From positions 28,238 through 92,237 of the forward strand of contig DAMALH010000017.1 in the NCBI GenBank assembly GCA_032000125.1: DNA of 64,000 bases, given 5' to 3'. Below the pieces are notes generated by a model. It saw nothing but the letters and a program-made list of their open reading frames with translations. It ran no database searches and was not told where the DNA came from. Shown here in pieces: positions 44,947 to 53,545 of this stretch. Position numbers and translations under genes: made by a program. Within the stretch, counting starts at the first letter, position 1. Each line of letters opens with the position of its first letter. The stretch is from Dryocola sp032000125. Lineage in GTDB: Bacteria; Pseudomonadota; Gammaproteobacteria; Enterobacterales; Enterobacteriaceae.

Positions 44947-45417
44947 TCAGGCCTTGATGGCTTTCAATACATTAATCATTTCAAGCGCGGTCAGTGCAGC
45001 TTCTGCACCTTTATTACCGGCTTTTGTGCCAGCGCGTTCGATGGCTTGTTCAATACTTTCGGTGGTCAGCACGCCAAAGGCGACCGGAATACCGCTTTGC
45101 TGGGCAACGCTTGCCAGGCCGTTGCTGGCACCGCCGGCAACGTATTCAAAGTGCGCGGTGCCGCCACGGATAACCGTACCCAGCGCAATTACCGCATCGT
45201 AACGATCGGTTTTCGCCAGCGCGTCTGCGGCCAGCGGCAGCTCATAAGCGCCCGGCACCCAGACCACGGTGATGTTTTCATCTTTAACCTGGCCGATACG
45301 CTTCAGGGCGTCGATGGCACCTTCCAGCAGGCTGTCGTTGATGAAGTTGTTAAAACGCGCGATGGTGATGGCGACGCGAGCGTCTGGAGTAGCAACGGCG
45401 GCTTCAATAATGTTCAT
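44947..45417 (-). CDS. ribH: 6,7-dimethyl-8-ribityllumazine synthase (ribE in E. coli nomenclature)
   Basis: A 156-residue lumazine synthase with WVPGAYELPLAA, VIRGGTAHFEYV and the C-terminal RAGTKAGNKGAEAA. It condenses 5-amino-6-ribitylaminouracil with 3,4-dihydroxy-2-butanone 4-phosphate, the penultimate step of riboflavin synthesis, as a 60-mer. It is located between ribD and nusB. Confidence 0.98.
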   Translation of the reverse strand: MNIIEAAVATPDARVAITIARFNNFINDSLLEGAIDALKRIGQVKDENITVVWVPGAYELPLAADALAKTDRYDAVIALGTVIRGGTAHFEYVAGGASNGLASVAQQSGIPVAFGVLTTESIEQAIERAGTKAGNKGAEAALTALEMINVLKAIKA

Positions 45418-45502
45418 AATCTTCCTTTACGGGTTCTGTTTAGCCCCGCAGGGGGGCGGATTTTATCATAATCTTTTAGCGGCTGCTTACGTTTTGAGTT
45501 CG

Positions 45503-46612
45503 CTAATAACGCGGCGTCAAATGCAGGCATAAATCCGCACCAACATGGCGAACGTCGCTGAACGTAAACTCAGGCGCATCGGCGAGTTTTTCAAGCCCCG
45601 GCAGGTTACACAGGCCGCGGGCATCGTTGCCAAGAAGCCTGGGGGCAACGTAAACAATCAGTTCATCCACCAGCCCCGCCTGAAGCAGCGCGCCGCCAAG
45701 CGTTGCGCCCGCCTCCACCCATACGGAGTTTATCTGCCGTTTGCCAAGCAGCATCATCATCACCACCAGATCGAGGTGCCCGTTGTGCTGCGGGACGATA
45801 AATTGCTCCACGCTCTTCGGCCAGGCAAGCTCGTCCGCAACGCAGCGCGCAAGCCAGGTTTCCCCCGGCTGGCTGATAATTTTATGCTGAGACGTAACGC
45901 GATTCTGGCTGTCGATAATAATGCGCGTCGGCTGGCGTAGATTCTCTTCGCAATAAATCGCCTGCGCGGCGCTGTTCAGTTCGCTCCAGCGCACGGTCAG
46001 TGAAGGATCGTCTGCCAGCACCGTTGCGCTGCTGCTGAGAATAGCTGAGCTTTGCGCACGCAGGCGCTGTACGTCGCGGCGGGAGGCCGGGGAAGTGATC
46101 CACTGGCTTTCGCCGTTCGCCATTGCCGTGCGGCCATCCAGCGACGCGCCCAGCTTTAACTGTATATAAGGAAAGCCGGTACGCATGCGTTTAAGAAAAC
46201 CTCGGTTGAGGGCTTCCGCTTCGTTCATCATCAGCCCGTGGCTGACATCAATACCGGCCTGCTGCAGGCGGTATAACCCACGCCCGGCAACCTGCGGATT
46301 AGGGTCCTGCATGGCCGCCACGACGCGCGTCACGCCGGCCGCAATTAACGCATCGCAGCATGGCGGCGTGCGTCCGTGGTGGCTGCACGGCTCAAGCGTT
46401 ACATAGGCCGTTGCGCCACGCGCCCGCTCGCCTGCCATACGCAAGGCGTGCACTTCCGCGTGTGGTTCACCTGCGCGAAAATGGTAGCCCTCACCAACGA
46501 TCTCACCGTTTTTGGCAATCACGCAGCCGACATTTGGGTTTGGCGTCGTGGTAAAACGACCACGCTTTGCCAGCTGCAGCGCGCGCGCCATGAATTTTTC
46601 GTCAAGCGACAT
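45503..46612 (-). CDS. ribD: Bifunctional pyrimidine deaminase/reductase RibD
   Basis: A 369-residue two-domain enzyme. The N-terminal cytidine-deaminase-type domain has zinc ligands HAEVHA and PCSHHGRTPPC. The C-terminal reductase domain spans ~145-369, with SLDGRTA and VEAGATLGGALL. It catalyses the deamination and side-chain reduction steps of riboflavin synthesis. It lies five bases downstream of nrdR, so co-transcription is very likely, and 85 bases upstream of ribH. Confidence 0.98.
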   Translation of the reverse strand: MSLDEKFMARALQLAKRGRFTTTPNPNVGCVIAKNGEIVGEGYHFRAGEPHAEVHALRMAGERARGATAYVTLEPCSHHGRTPPCCDALIAAGVTRVVAAMQDPNPQVAGRGLYRLQQAGIDVSHGLMMNEAEALNRGFLKRMRTGFPYIQLKLGASLDGRTAMANGESQWITSPASRRDVQRLRAQSSAILSSSATVLADDPSLTVRWSELNSAAQAIYCEENLRQPTRIIIDSQNRVTSQHKIISQPGETWLARCVADELAWPKSVEQFIVPQHNGHLDLVVMMMLLGKRQINSVWVEAGATLGGALLQAGLVDELIVYVAPRLLGNDARGLCNLPGLEKLADAPEFTFSDVRHVGADLCLHLTPRY

Positions 46613-46617
46613 CAGGG

Positions 46618-47067
46618 CTAGTCCTGTAAACGGGCGATCTCTTCGCCAAACTCTTTAATATCTTCAAAGCTGCGGTAAACGGAAGCAAAGCGGATATAGG
46701 CGACTTTATCTAACTTTTTAAGCTGCTCCATGACCAGGTTACCGATCATTTTGCTCGGCACTTCGCGCTCGCCGGTTCCACGTAGCTGAGATTTAATGTG
46801 GTTTACCGCCATTTCTACATCGTCTGAGCTAACCGGGCGTTTTTCCAGCGCCTTCAGAATACCGCTACGCAGCTTGTCTTCGTTAAACGGCTCGCGGACC
46901 TCGTTGCTTTTCACCACGCGCGGCATCACCAGCTCCGCCACCTCAAAGGTGGTAAAACGCTCGTGGCACACCAGGCACTGACGGCGGCGGCGCACGGAAG
47001 AGCCTTCGCCAACAAGGCGGGAGTCGATCACTTTGGTGTCTACTGCGAAACAGAATGGGCAATGCAT
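46618..47067 (-). CDS. nrdR: Transcriptional repressor NrdR
   Basis: A 149-residue protein with an N-terminal zinc ribbon (MHCPFC and CLVCHERF) and an ATP-cone domain (~49-139). It represses ribonucleotide reductase operons according to the ATP/dATP balance. The start at 47067 is the conserved MHCPFC; upstream in-frame codons lack homology. It is the first gene of nrdR-ribD-ribH-nusB. No nrd operon is in this window. Confidence 0.97.
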   Translation of the reverse strand: MHCPFCFAVDTKVIDSRLVGEGSSVRRRRQCLVCHERFTTFEVAELVMPRVVKSNEVREPFNEDKLRSGILKALEKRPVSSDDVEMAVNHIKSQLRGTGEREVPSKMIGNLVMEQLKKLDKVAYIRFASVYRSFEDIKEFGEEIARLQD

Positions 47068-47217
47068 GGCGCGTCCTGAAAGATTGTTCAATCAGACAAT
47101 AGTTTACCGCGAAGTCGCTGGAGTACAAAGGCAGGCTCTGTCGATCGGTGAAATATGACTTTTCACCGGCAAACAGCTACGCTTAGACAAGGAAAAATAA
47201 ATAAGGAATTACAAGCC

Positions 47218-47757
47218 ATGACAAAGACTTACCTAAGATTTCTCCTGGCTGGCTGCCTGATAAGCCTGACCGCCTGCGCCCAGCAAAGCGAAGTGCGCCA
47301 GATGCGTCAGGAAGTGGGAGCGCTCAATCAGGACATGATGAAGCTCAGCGGCAAGAGCGTAAAACTGACCCAGCAGAATGCGTTGAACGCGAAGTCCACC
47401 ACCGGCGTGTACCTGCTGCCTGGTTCAGACACGCCGGCACGCCTGAACAGCCAGATAGGCAATCTGCAAATGTCACTAAGTAACGTTGCGGCTGAAGCAA
47501 ACGGCACGCGTGCAACGCTCACGATCAAAGGAGAATCTAACGATCCGCTTCCGGCATTTACCGCCGAAATCGCGTGGGGGCAAATCCAGGGCACGACGGA
47601 CAGCTATCAGGAAGTAGACGTCCAGACGCAGCGGATTGAGGCTCCGGCAAGTATTCTGGCGCCAAGCGAGGTGGCTATTCCGCTGCGCCTGCCGGGAATT
47701 ACGCCCGATCGTTTAGGGTTCGTGCGCATTCACGATATCCAGCCGACCGTTCCCTAG
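47218..47757 (+). CDS. yajI: DUF3251 lipoprotein YajI
   Basis: A 179-residue predicted lipoprotein with a signal peptide and lipobox SLTAC (~Cys20), then a short coiled segment (SEVRQMRQEVGALNQDMMKL) and a beta-rich DUF3251 domain. The start at 47218 follows AAGGAATTA; a longer frame from 47155 is unsupported. Its function is unknown. It is divergent from nrdR, upstream of tsx on the same strand, as in E. coli. Confidence 0.9.
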   Translation: MTKTYLRFLLAGCLISLTACAQQSEVRQMRQEVGALNQDMMKLSGKSVKLTQQNALNAKSTTGVYLLPGSDTPARLNSQIGNLQMSLSNVAAEANGTRATLTIKGESNDPLPAFTAEIAWGQIQGTTDSYQEVDVQTQRIEAPASILAPSEVAIPLRLPGITPDRLGFVRIHDIQPTVP

Positions 47758-47770
47758 AGTAGAGAAAAAA

Positions 47771-47807
47771 CGCCGTCCGCCGCTCTCGCAACATACGGCG
47801 GATGGCG
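47771..47807. terminator. REP-like hairpin downstream of yajI
   Basis: CGCCGTCCGCCG and CGGCGGATGGCG form a 12-bp stem with one mismatch and a 13-base loop, 13 bases after the yajI stop. Its GC-rich imperfect palindrome resembles a REP unit more than a standard terminator, and no T-tract follows. Confidence 0.55.
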
Positions 47808-47891
47808 CGAGCCGCTATGCCTTGTCAGGTCCACTCCTTCAGCACCCCGTTTCAGCATGAGTTAAGGGGTTTATTTGCTTACCTGACGCCA

Positions 47892-48063
47892 CTTCGTGAC
47901 GCACATCACATTTACTTGTAACAAACGGACTCACCTTTGCTTATTTTTTTGTGGCAGGTACAATCACGCCGTTTTAAATGTATGCAAACGTGAACGCAAT
48001 CGATTACGCGTGCGACGATAATGTGAGATGAGACATTTTTTTGTGAGCAGGGGTTTCTATAAT
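47892..48063 (+). promoter_or_regulatory. Dual promoter region of tsx with CRP/CytR-type sites
   Basis: P2 has a perfect TATAAT at 48058-48063 with CRP-like sites centred at 48029.5 (TGTGAGATGAGACATT) and 47996.5 (CGTGAACGCAATCGAT). Relative to a start near 48070 these lie at about -40.5 and -73.5, the spacing expected for CytR-modulated CRP activation. P1 is TTGCTT-N16-TACAAT (47937-47964). A strong CRP dyad CGTGACGCACATCACA (~47895-47910) lies upstream of it at about -68. This agrees with nucleoside-responsive tsx control in E. coli. The 403-base yajI/tsx gap holds no gene. Confidence 0.7.
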
Positions 48064-48160
48064 AGGCGCGCCGATTAAAACCCAGATAAAGGGTTGATGA
48101 CTTCGGGTAGCGGCTTACCTCCTCCCCTCACGGGAATCATGTGAAACAGTGGCAAAAAAT

Positions 48161-49045
48161 ATGAAAAAAATTATTCTGGCGGCCGGCACCGTTCTGGCGC
48201 TTTCAAGCTCTTTCTCCGCAAACGCGGAAGACACTAAAAGCAGCGAATATGTTTCAGACTGGTGGCACCAGAGCGTAAACGTGGTGGGCAGCTACCACAC
48301 CCGTTTCGGGCCGCAGATCCGTAACGATACCTATCTGGAATATGAAGCCTTCGCGAAAAAAGACTGGTTTGATTTCTATGGTTACATGGATGCACCGGTC
48401 TTCTTCGGCGGTAACACCGATGCGAAAGGTATCTGGAACCACGGTTCTCCACTGTTTATGGAAATCGAGCCGCGCTTCTCCATTGATAAACTGACCGGTG
48501 CCGACCTGAGCTTCGGGCCGTTTAAAGAATGGTACGTTGCCAATAACTATATCTACGATATGGGCCGCAACAAGTCTGGCCGTCAGAGCACCTGGTATAT
48601 GGGTCTGGGTACCGATATTGAGACCGGTCTGCCGATGAGCCTGTCCATGAACGTGTATGCGAAATACCAGTGGCAGAACTACGGCGCCGCAAACGAAAAC
48701 GAATGGGACGGCTACCGCTTCAAGGTGAAATACTTTGTGCCGCTCACCACCCTGTGGGGCGGTAACCTCAGCTACATCGGCTTCACCAACTTCGACTGGG
48801 GTTCCGATCTTGGCGATAACGACTTCCGCGATCTGAACGGCAACAGGGCACGTACCAATGACTCTATCGCTTCCAGCCATATCCTTGCGCTGAACTACGA
48901 TCACTGGCATTACTCTGTGGTTGCGCGTTACTGGCATAACGGTGGCCAGTGGAACGACGACGCAAGCCTGAACTTCGGCAACGGCGATTTCAGCGTGCGT
49001 TCTACCGGCTGGGGTGGCTACCTGGTTGTGGGTTACAACTTCTGA
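48161..49045 (+). CDS. tsx: Nucleoside-specific outer-membrane channel Tsx
   Basis: A 294-residue outer-membrane 12-strand barrel with signal peptide MKKIILAAGTVLALSSSFSANA, mature sequence DWWHQSVNVVGSYHTRFGPQ and C-terminal GYLVVGYNF ending in Phe. It allows nucleosides and deoxynucleosides across the outer membrane and serves as a receptor for phage T6 and colicin K in E. coli. The extracellular segment DNDFRDLNGNRARTND differs from E. coli, consistent with receptor-loop variation. The start at 48161 gives the E. coli length; an in-frame GTG lies 12 bases upstream. Confidence 0.96.
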   Translation: MKKIILAAGTVLALSSSFSANAEDTKSSEYVSDWWHQSVNVVGSYHTRFGPQIRNDTYLEYEAFAKKDWFDFYGYMDAPVFFGGNTDAKGIWNHGSPLFMEIEPRFSIDKLTGADLSFGPFKEWYVANNYIYDMGRNKSGRQSTWYMGLGTDIETGLPMSLSMNVYAKYQWQNYGAANENEWDGYRFKVKYFVPLTTLWGGNLSYIGFTNFDWGSDLGDNDFRDLNGNRARTNDSIASSHILALNYDHWHYSVVARYWHNGGQWNDDASLNFGNGDFSVRSTGWGGYLVVGYNF

Positions 49046-49059
49046 TAACCGCCTGATAT

Positions 49060-49094
49060 AAAAAAGCCAGTTCATAATGAACTGGCTTTTTTTT
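49060..49094. terminator. Terminator between convergent tsx and secF
   Basis: AAAAAAGCCAGTTCAT/ATGAACTGGCTTTTTTTT is a long perfect palindrome with A- and T-tracts on both sides, serving both converging genes. Confidence 0.95.
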
Positions 49095-49127
49095 GCCTGG
49101 ACTCCTCCCGCAAGGAAGGAGAAAAGG

Positions 49128-50099
49128 TTAAGGCAGGATGGACGGCTGGTCCGCGCCTTCTTTCTCTACTTTCTGCTGCAGCATATGCTCGCGCTTCATG
49201 CCCAGCTTCAGCGCTAGCGCGGACGCCACGTAGATAGAAGAAGCCGTACCGATAGACACACCGATAAGCATGGTCAGCGAGAAGCCTTTGAGCATCGCAC
49301 CACCAAAGAGATACAGCATCAGAATCACCACTAAGGTGGTGCCGGATGTGATCAATGTACGGTGCAGCGTCTGGGTTAACGACACGTTGAAGATTTCGTA
49401 AGGCGTGCCGCGGCGAATCTTGCGGAAGTTCTCACGAATACGGTCGGATACCACGATGCTGTCGTTAAGCGAGTAGCCGATGACCGACATCAAAGAGGCG
49501 ACGATGGTTAAGTCGATCTCGATGTGGAACAGCGACAGCACGCCCATGGTGATGATCACATCGTGCGCAAGCGAGATAACCACGCCGGCAGCCAGACGCC
49601 ATTCAAAGCGGAATCCGACGTACACCAGAATGGAAATCAGCGCCACCAGCAGCGCCATCGCCCCGTGCTGCGCCAGATCGGCACCCACGCTTGGCCCCAC
49701 GAACTCAATGCGTTTTACCGCGCCGTTCTGGTTAGTCGCCTCGTTAATTACGCTCACGACTTTGCTACCCAGCACCTGGCCGCCGGACTCGCTCTGAGCG
49801 GGAGGCATGCGCACCATGATGTCACGGCTGCTGCCGAAGTTCTGCACCAGCGGCTCGGCAAAGCCCGCTTTCTCCAGCGCTTCGCGCATCTGATCCAGAT
49901 CCGCTGGTTTTTCCAGCGAGATTTCGATAACCGTACCGCCGGTAAAGTCCAGGCCCCAGTTAAAACCCTTCACGCCGATAACGATGACAGAAAGGATCAA
50001 CAGCAGGCCGGAGATGCCGAAAGCCCAGTAATCCCACCGCATAAAGTCATAGACTCTACGCCCGTGGTTTAATTGTTCAACAGTATATTCCTGTGCCAC
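49128..50099 (-). CDS. secF: Protein translocase subunit SecF
   Basis: A 323-residue, six-helix RND-type membrane protein with the family motifs FTGGTVIEI and IGYSLNDSIVVSDRIREN. Together with SecD and YajC it uses proton motive force to pull proteins through SecYEG from the periplasmic side. It lies 10 bases after secD, in the order yajC-secD-secF. Confidence 0.98.
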   Translation of the reverse strand: MAQEYTVEQLNHGRRVYDFMRWDYWAFGISGLLLILSVIVIGVKGFNWGLDFTGGTVIEISLEKPADLDQMREALEKAGFAEPLVQNFGSSRDIMVRMPPAQSESGGQVLGSKVVSVINEATNQNGAVKRIEFVGPSVGADLAQHGAMALLVALISILVYVGFRFEWRLAAGVVISLAHDVIITMGVLSLFHIEIDLTIVASLMSVIGYSLNDSIVVSDRIRENFRKIRRGTPYEIFNVSLTQTLHRTLITSGTTLVVILMLYLFGGAMLKGFSLTMLIGVSIGTASSIYVASALALKLGMKREHMLQQKVEKEGADQPSILP

Positions 50100-50109
50100 A
50101 ACGCACTCC

Positions 50110-51957
50110 TCAGATAGACAGCTTGTTGATGCGTTTGCCGCCGTACAACAGGTTTACGATGGCACGGGTACCGACAATAGCGGTAAACATGGACGTCGCC
50201 ACACCAATCCCGGTCGTGATCGCAAAGCCTTTAATTGCCCCGGTGCCAACGGCATACAGGATGATGACCTTGATAAGCGTCGTAATGTTGGCATCGAAAA
50301 TGGAGCTAAATGCGCCCTGATAGCCTTCATGGATGGCCTGCTGTACCGAACGACCGTTACTAAGCTCTTCCTTAATACGCTCGTTAATCAGCACGTTAGC
50401 ATCGACGGCTACGGCAAGGGTCAGCACGATCCCCGCAATACCCGGCATGGTCAGCGTCGCCCCCGGCAGCAGAGACATAATCCCCACGATTAACACCAGG
50501 TTGGCAATCAGCGCGGTGGTTGCGATCAGGCCGAACTTCTTATAGAAGAACAGCATGAAGATAATGGAGACCACCAGGCCTGCAAGACAGGCTTCCAGAC
50601 CCTGCTTAATGTTTTCCATACCCAAAGTTGGGCCGATAGTACGTTCTTCAACAATCTGAATAGGCGCTATCAACGCACCTGCACGCAGCAGCAAGGAGAG
50701 CTGGCGGGCTTCGTTCGCGTTATTGATACCGGTAATACGGAAGCTGTTGCCCAGACGCGACTGAATATTCGCCACGTTGATCACTTCTTCCTGTTTCACC
50801 AGAACCGCACGACCGGTGGCATCTTTCTTACCGCTGTCCTTATACTCCACGAACAGGGTCGCCATCGGTTTACCGATGTTGTCCTTGGTGAAGTTAGACA
50901 TGATGTTGCCGCCTGCGCTATCAAGCGAAATATTAACCTGCGGCTGGTTATACTCATCGGTGCTTGAAGTGGAATCGGTGATGTGGTCGCCGGTGAGGAT
51001 CACGCGTTTGTACATCACAACCGGCTGGCCTTCACGGGTTTGCTTCACTTCAGAATCACCCGGTACGCGGCCTGAAGCGGCTGCAGACTGGTCAACGTTG
51101 GTATTAACCAGACGGAATTCCAGCGTTGCGGTCGCACCCAGAATTTCTTTCGCACGCGCGGTGTCCTGAATACCAGGCAGTTCAACCACGATACGATCGG
51201 CACCCTGACGCTGTACCAGAGGTTCAGCAACGCCCAGTTGGTTTACACGGTTGCGCAGAATATTGATGTTTTGCTGAACCGCATACTCACGGGCTTCGCT
51301 CAGACGCGCATCGGACATCACGGCACGCAGCATATTGCTGCCCTGATTTGAGATGACCAGATCGCGATGGCGCGGAGCTAAGTAAGAAGCAGCCGCATCG
51401 CGGGCCGCGCCGTCACGGAAGACCACATCAACGCCATAGTTATCGGCTTTGCGCACGTTGGTGTAAGCAATGCCTTTTTCACGCAGGTCGCTACGCAGGC
51501 CTTCTGTGGTTTGTTCCTGCAGTTTGCTCAGCGCGGTGTCCATGTCCACTTCCATCAGGAAGTGCACGCCGCCGCGCAGGTCAAGACCGAGTTTCATCGG
51601 CTCTGCAGCAATTTTGGTTAGCCAGTAAGGGGTCGCAGGAGCGAGGTTAAGCGCAACGACGTATTTGTCACCCAGTACGCTCATCAGCGCTTCACGAGCG
51701 CGCAGTTGCGTATCGGTGGTTTCAAAGCGTGCGAGAATCGCACCCTCAGAGAGAGCCACGGACTTAGCGGTGATTTTTTCTTCTTTTAAGGTGTTCTGGA
51801 CCTGGATCAGCGTTTGCTCACTGGCGGCGACGCCGCGCGCGCCAGTGACCTGAACTGCCGGATCCTCACCATATAGGTTGGGAAGTGCGTATAGCAGGCC
51901 GACGATAATCACGACGACCAGCATGATGTACTTCCACAAAGGATAGCGGTTTAACAC
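50110..51957 (-). CDS. secD: Protein translocase subunit SecD
   Basis: A 615-residue membrane protein with an N-terminal helix, a large periplasmic P1 domain (~35-450) that contains LGLDLRGGVHFLMEVD, and five C-terminal helices with TLAVAVDANVLINERIKEEL. It forms a complex with SecF. The length is the same as in E. coli. The start is 26 bases after yajC. Confidence 0.98.
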   Translation of the reverse strand: MLNRYPLWKYIMLVVVIIVGLLYALPNLYGEDPAVQVTGARGVAASEQTLIQVQNTLKEEKITAKSVALSEGAILARFETTDTQLRAREALMSVLGDKYVVALNLAPATPYWLTKIAAEPMKLGLDLRGGVHFLMEVDMDTALSKLQEQTTEGLRSDLREKGIAYTNVRKADNYGVDVVFRDGAARDAAASYLAPRHRDLVISNQGSNMLRAVMSDARLSEAREYAVQQNINILRNRVNQLGVAEPLVQRQGADRIVVELPGIQDTARAKEILGATATLEFRLVNTNVDQSAAASGRVPGDSEVKQTREGQPVVMYKRVILTGDHITDSTSSTDEYNQPQVNISLDSAGGNIMSNFTKDNIGKPMATLFVEYKDSGKKDATGRAVLVKQEEVINVANIQSRLGNSFRITGINNANEARQLSLLLRAGALIAPIQIVEERTIGPTLGMENIKQGLEACLAGLVVSIIFMLFFYKKFGLIATTALIANLVLIVGIMSLLPGATLTMPGIAGIVLTLAVAVDANVLINERIKEELSNGRSVQQAIHEGYQGAFSSIFDANITTLIKVIILYAVGTGAIKGFAITTGIGVATSMFTAIVGTRAIVNLLYGGKRINKLSI

Positions 51958-51983
51958 GGTAGTTCCCTTAGGGAAAACGAAAA

Positions 51984-52316
51984 TTACAGCGCCTTCATGG
52001 TGCCTTTCGGCAGAACGGCAGCTACGAAATCACGTTTGATGACCACTTCATTGGTATCGTTCAGCGCGATAGAGATATAGCCGGTATCAGCAACCTTCAC
52101 TACGCGACCCACCAGGCCACCGGTGGTCAGCACTTCATCGCCTTTCGCGATGGAGTCCATCAGTTTCTTATGTTCTTTCGTACGCTTTTGCTGTGGACGC
52201 AGGATCATGAAATAGAAGATCAGACCAAAGACCACCAGCATCAGAATCAAAGAGTACGGGCTACCCTGCGCTGGAGCACCTGTTGCAGCTACCGCATCAG
52301 AAATGAAAAAGCTCAT
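51984..52316 (-). CDS. yajC: Sec translocon accessory protein YajC
   Basis: A 110-residue protein with one transmembrane helix (SLILMLVVFGLIFYFMILRPQ) and a small cytoplasmic domain (GDEVLTTGGLVGRVVKV). It associates with SecDF. It is encoded 21 bases downstream of tgt, which places translocon genes in the queuosine operon as in E. coli. Confidence 0.98.
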   Translation of the reverse strand: MSFFISDAVAATGAPAQGSPYSLILMLVVFGLIFYFMILRPQQKRTKEHKKLMDSIAKGDEVLTTGGLVGRVVKVADTGYISIALNDTNEVVIKRDFVAAVLPKGTMKAL

Positions 52317-52337
52317 TAAAATTCCCTCATTATTAAA

Positions 52338-53465
52338 TTAATCAACGTTCAAAGGTGGAACTGGTTTACCTGTGCGCTCGTAGAACTCAGTCACGAAGTG
52401 CTCTAATTTACCCTCTTCAATGGCCTTGCGTAAACCAGCCATTAAGCGCTGGTAATAGCGCAGGTTATGAATGGTGTTGAGTCTTGCGCCGAGTATTTCG
52501 TTGCAACGGTCAAGATGATGCAAGTAGGCGCGTGAATAATTGCGACATGTATAGCAATCACACTCAGAATCGAGCGCAGAAGTATCATCTTTATGCTTCG
52601 CATTGCGGATTTTCACCACGCCGTCGGTAACAAAAAGATGACCGTTACGCGCGTTACGCGTTGGCATTACGCAGTCAAACATATCAATGCCGCGGCGCAC
52701 GCCTTCAACCAGGTCTTGCGGTTTACCTACGCCCATCAGGTAACGTGGTTTGTCGGCAGGGATTTGCGGGCAGACGTGCTCCAGAATACGGTGCATATCT
52801 TCCTTCGGTTCGCCTACAGCCAGGCCGCCGACAGCGTAGCCATCAAAGCCTATCTCTACCAGACCTTTTACCGAGATATCTCGTAAATCTTCGTAAACGC
52901 TGCCCTGAATAATCCCAAACAGCGCATTTTTATTACCAAGCGAATCAAAGCGATCGCGGCTACGCTTCGCCCAGCGCAGAGACATCTCCATTGAGCGCTT
53001 CGCGTAATCCCAGTCCGCCGGGTACGGCGTACATTCGTCGAAGATCATTACGATGTCAGAACCCAGATCGTACTGAATTTCCATCGATTTCTCTGGATCG
53101 AGGAAGATTGAGTCGCCGTTGATAGGGTTACGGAAATGCACGCCCGCTTCGGTGATCTTGCGAATATCCCCAAGGCTGAAGACCTGGAAACCGCCGGAAT
53201 CGGTCAGAATCGGGCCTTTCCAGTTCATAAAATCATGCAGATCGCCGTGCAGCTTCATGATTTCCTGGCCCGGACGCAGCCACAGGTGGAAAGTATTGCC
53301 GAGGATGATTTGCGCACCGGTATCCTGAACTTCTTCCGGCGTCATACCCTTTACGGTGCCGTAAGTGCCAACCGGCATAAAAGCGGGCGTTTCAACTACG
53401 CCACGATCGAACACCAGGCGACCGCGGCGTGCGCGCCCGTCGGTAGTATCTAATTCAAATTTCAC
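52338..53465 (-). CDS. tgt: Queuine tRNA-ribosyltransferase (tRNA-guanine transglycosylase)
   Basis: A 375-residue TIM-barrel enzyme. The catalytic aspartates are in TDSGGFQVFSL and FDCVMPTRNARNG, and the zinc site is CDCYTCRNYSRAYLHH. It exchanges G34 for preQ1 in tRNAs with GUN anticodons; QueA then adds the cyclopentene epoxide. QueC, which acts earlier in the pathway, is encoded at 13.8 kb. It follows queA on the minus strand after a hairpin that could attenuate readthrough. Confidence 0.98.
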   Translation of the reverse strand: MKFELDTTDGRARRGRLVFDRGVVETPAFMPVGTYGTVKGMTPEEVQDTGAQIILGNTFHLWLRPGQEIMKLHGDLHDFMNWKGPILTDSGGFQVFSLGDIRKITEAGVHFRNPINGDSIFLDPEKSMEIQYDLGSDIVMIFDECTPYPADWDYAKRSMEMSLRWAKRSRDRFDSLGNKNALFGIIQGSVYEDLRDISVKGLVEIGFDGYAVGGLAVGEPKEDMHRILEHVCPQIPADKPRYLMGVGKPQDLVEGVRRGIDMFDCVMPTRNARNGHLFVTDGVVKIRNAKHKDDTSALDSECDCYTCRNYSRAYLHHLDRCNEILGARLNTIHNLRYYQRLMAGLRKAIEEGKLEHFVTEFYERTGKPVPPLNVD

Positions 53466-53504
53466 ATTTCCTCCAGCATCAGAGAAACAGTCTGATGATT
53501 AAGA

Positions 53505-53533
53505 CAAAAACGCCGTCGGGTTATCCGGCGGCG
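53505..53533 (-). terminator. Terminator/attenuator between queA and tgt
   Basis: On the minus strand CGCCGCCGG-ATAACC-CGACGGCG is followed by TTTTTGTC, 15-40 bases after the queA stop and within the 80-base queA-tgt gap. The genes are normally treated as one operon, so this implies partial termination or a separate tgt promoter. Confidence 0.75.
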
Positions 53534-53545
53534 CAGAATTTTTGG

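Noticed and set aside
47771..47807. Hairpin after yajI as part of the hairpin-element family
   Set aside because: It lacks the AAAAAGCG core and has no duplicated terminator; it looks like a REP-type palindrome.
48254..49075. 273-codon minus-strand frame opposite tsx
   Set aside because: Antisense shadow of tsx with no start signal and no domain.
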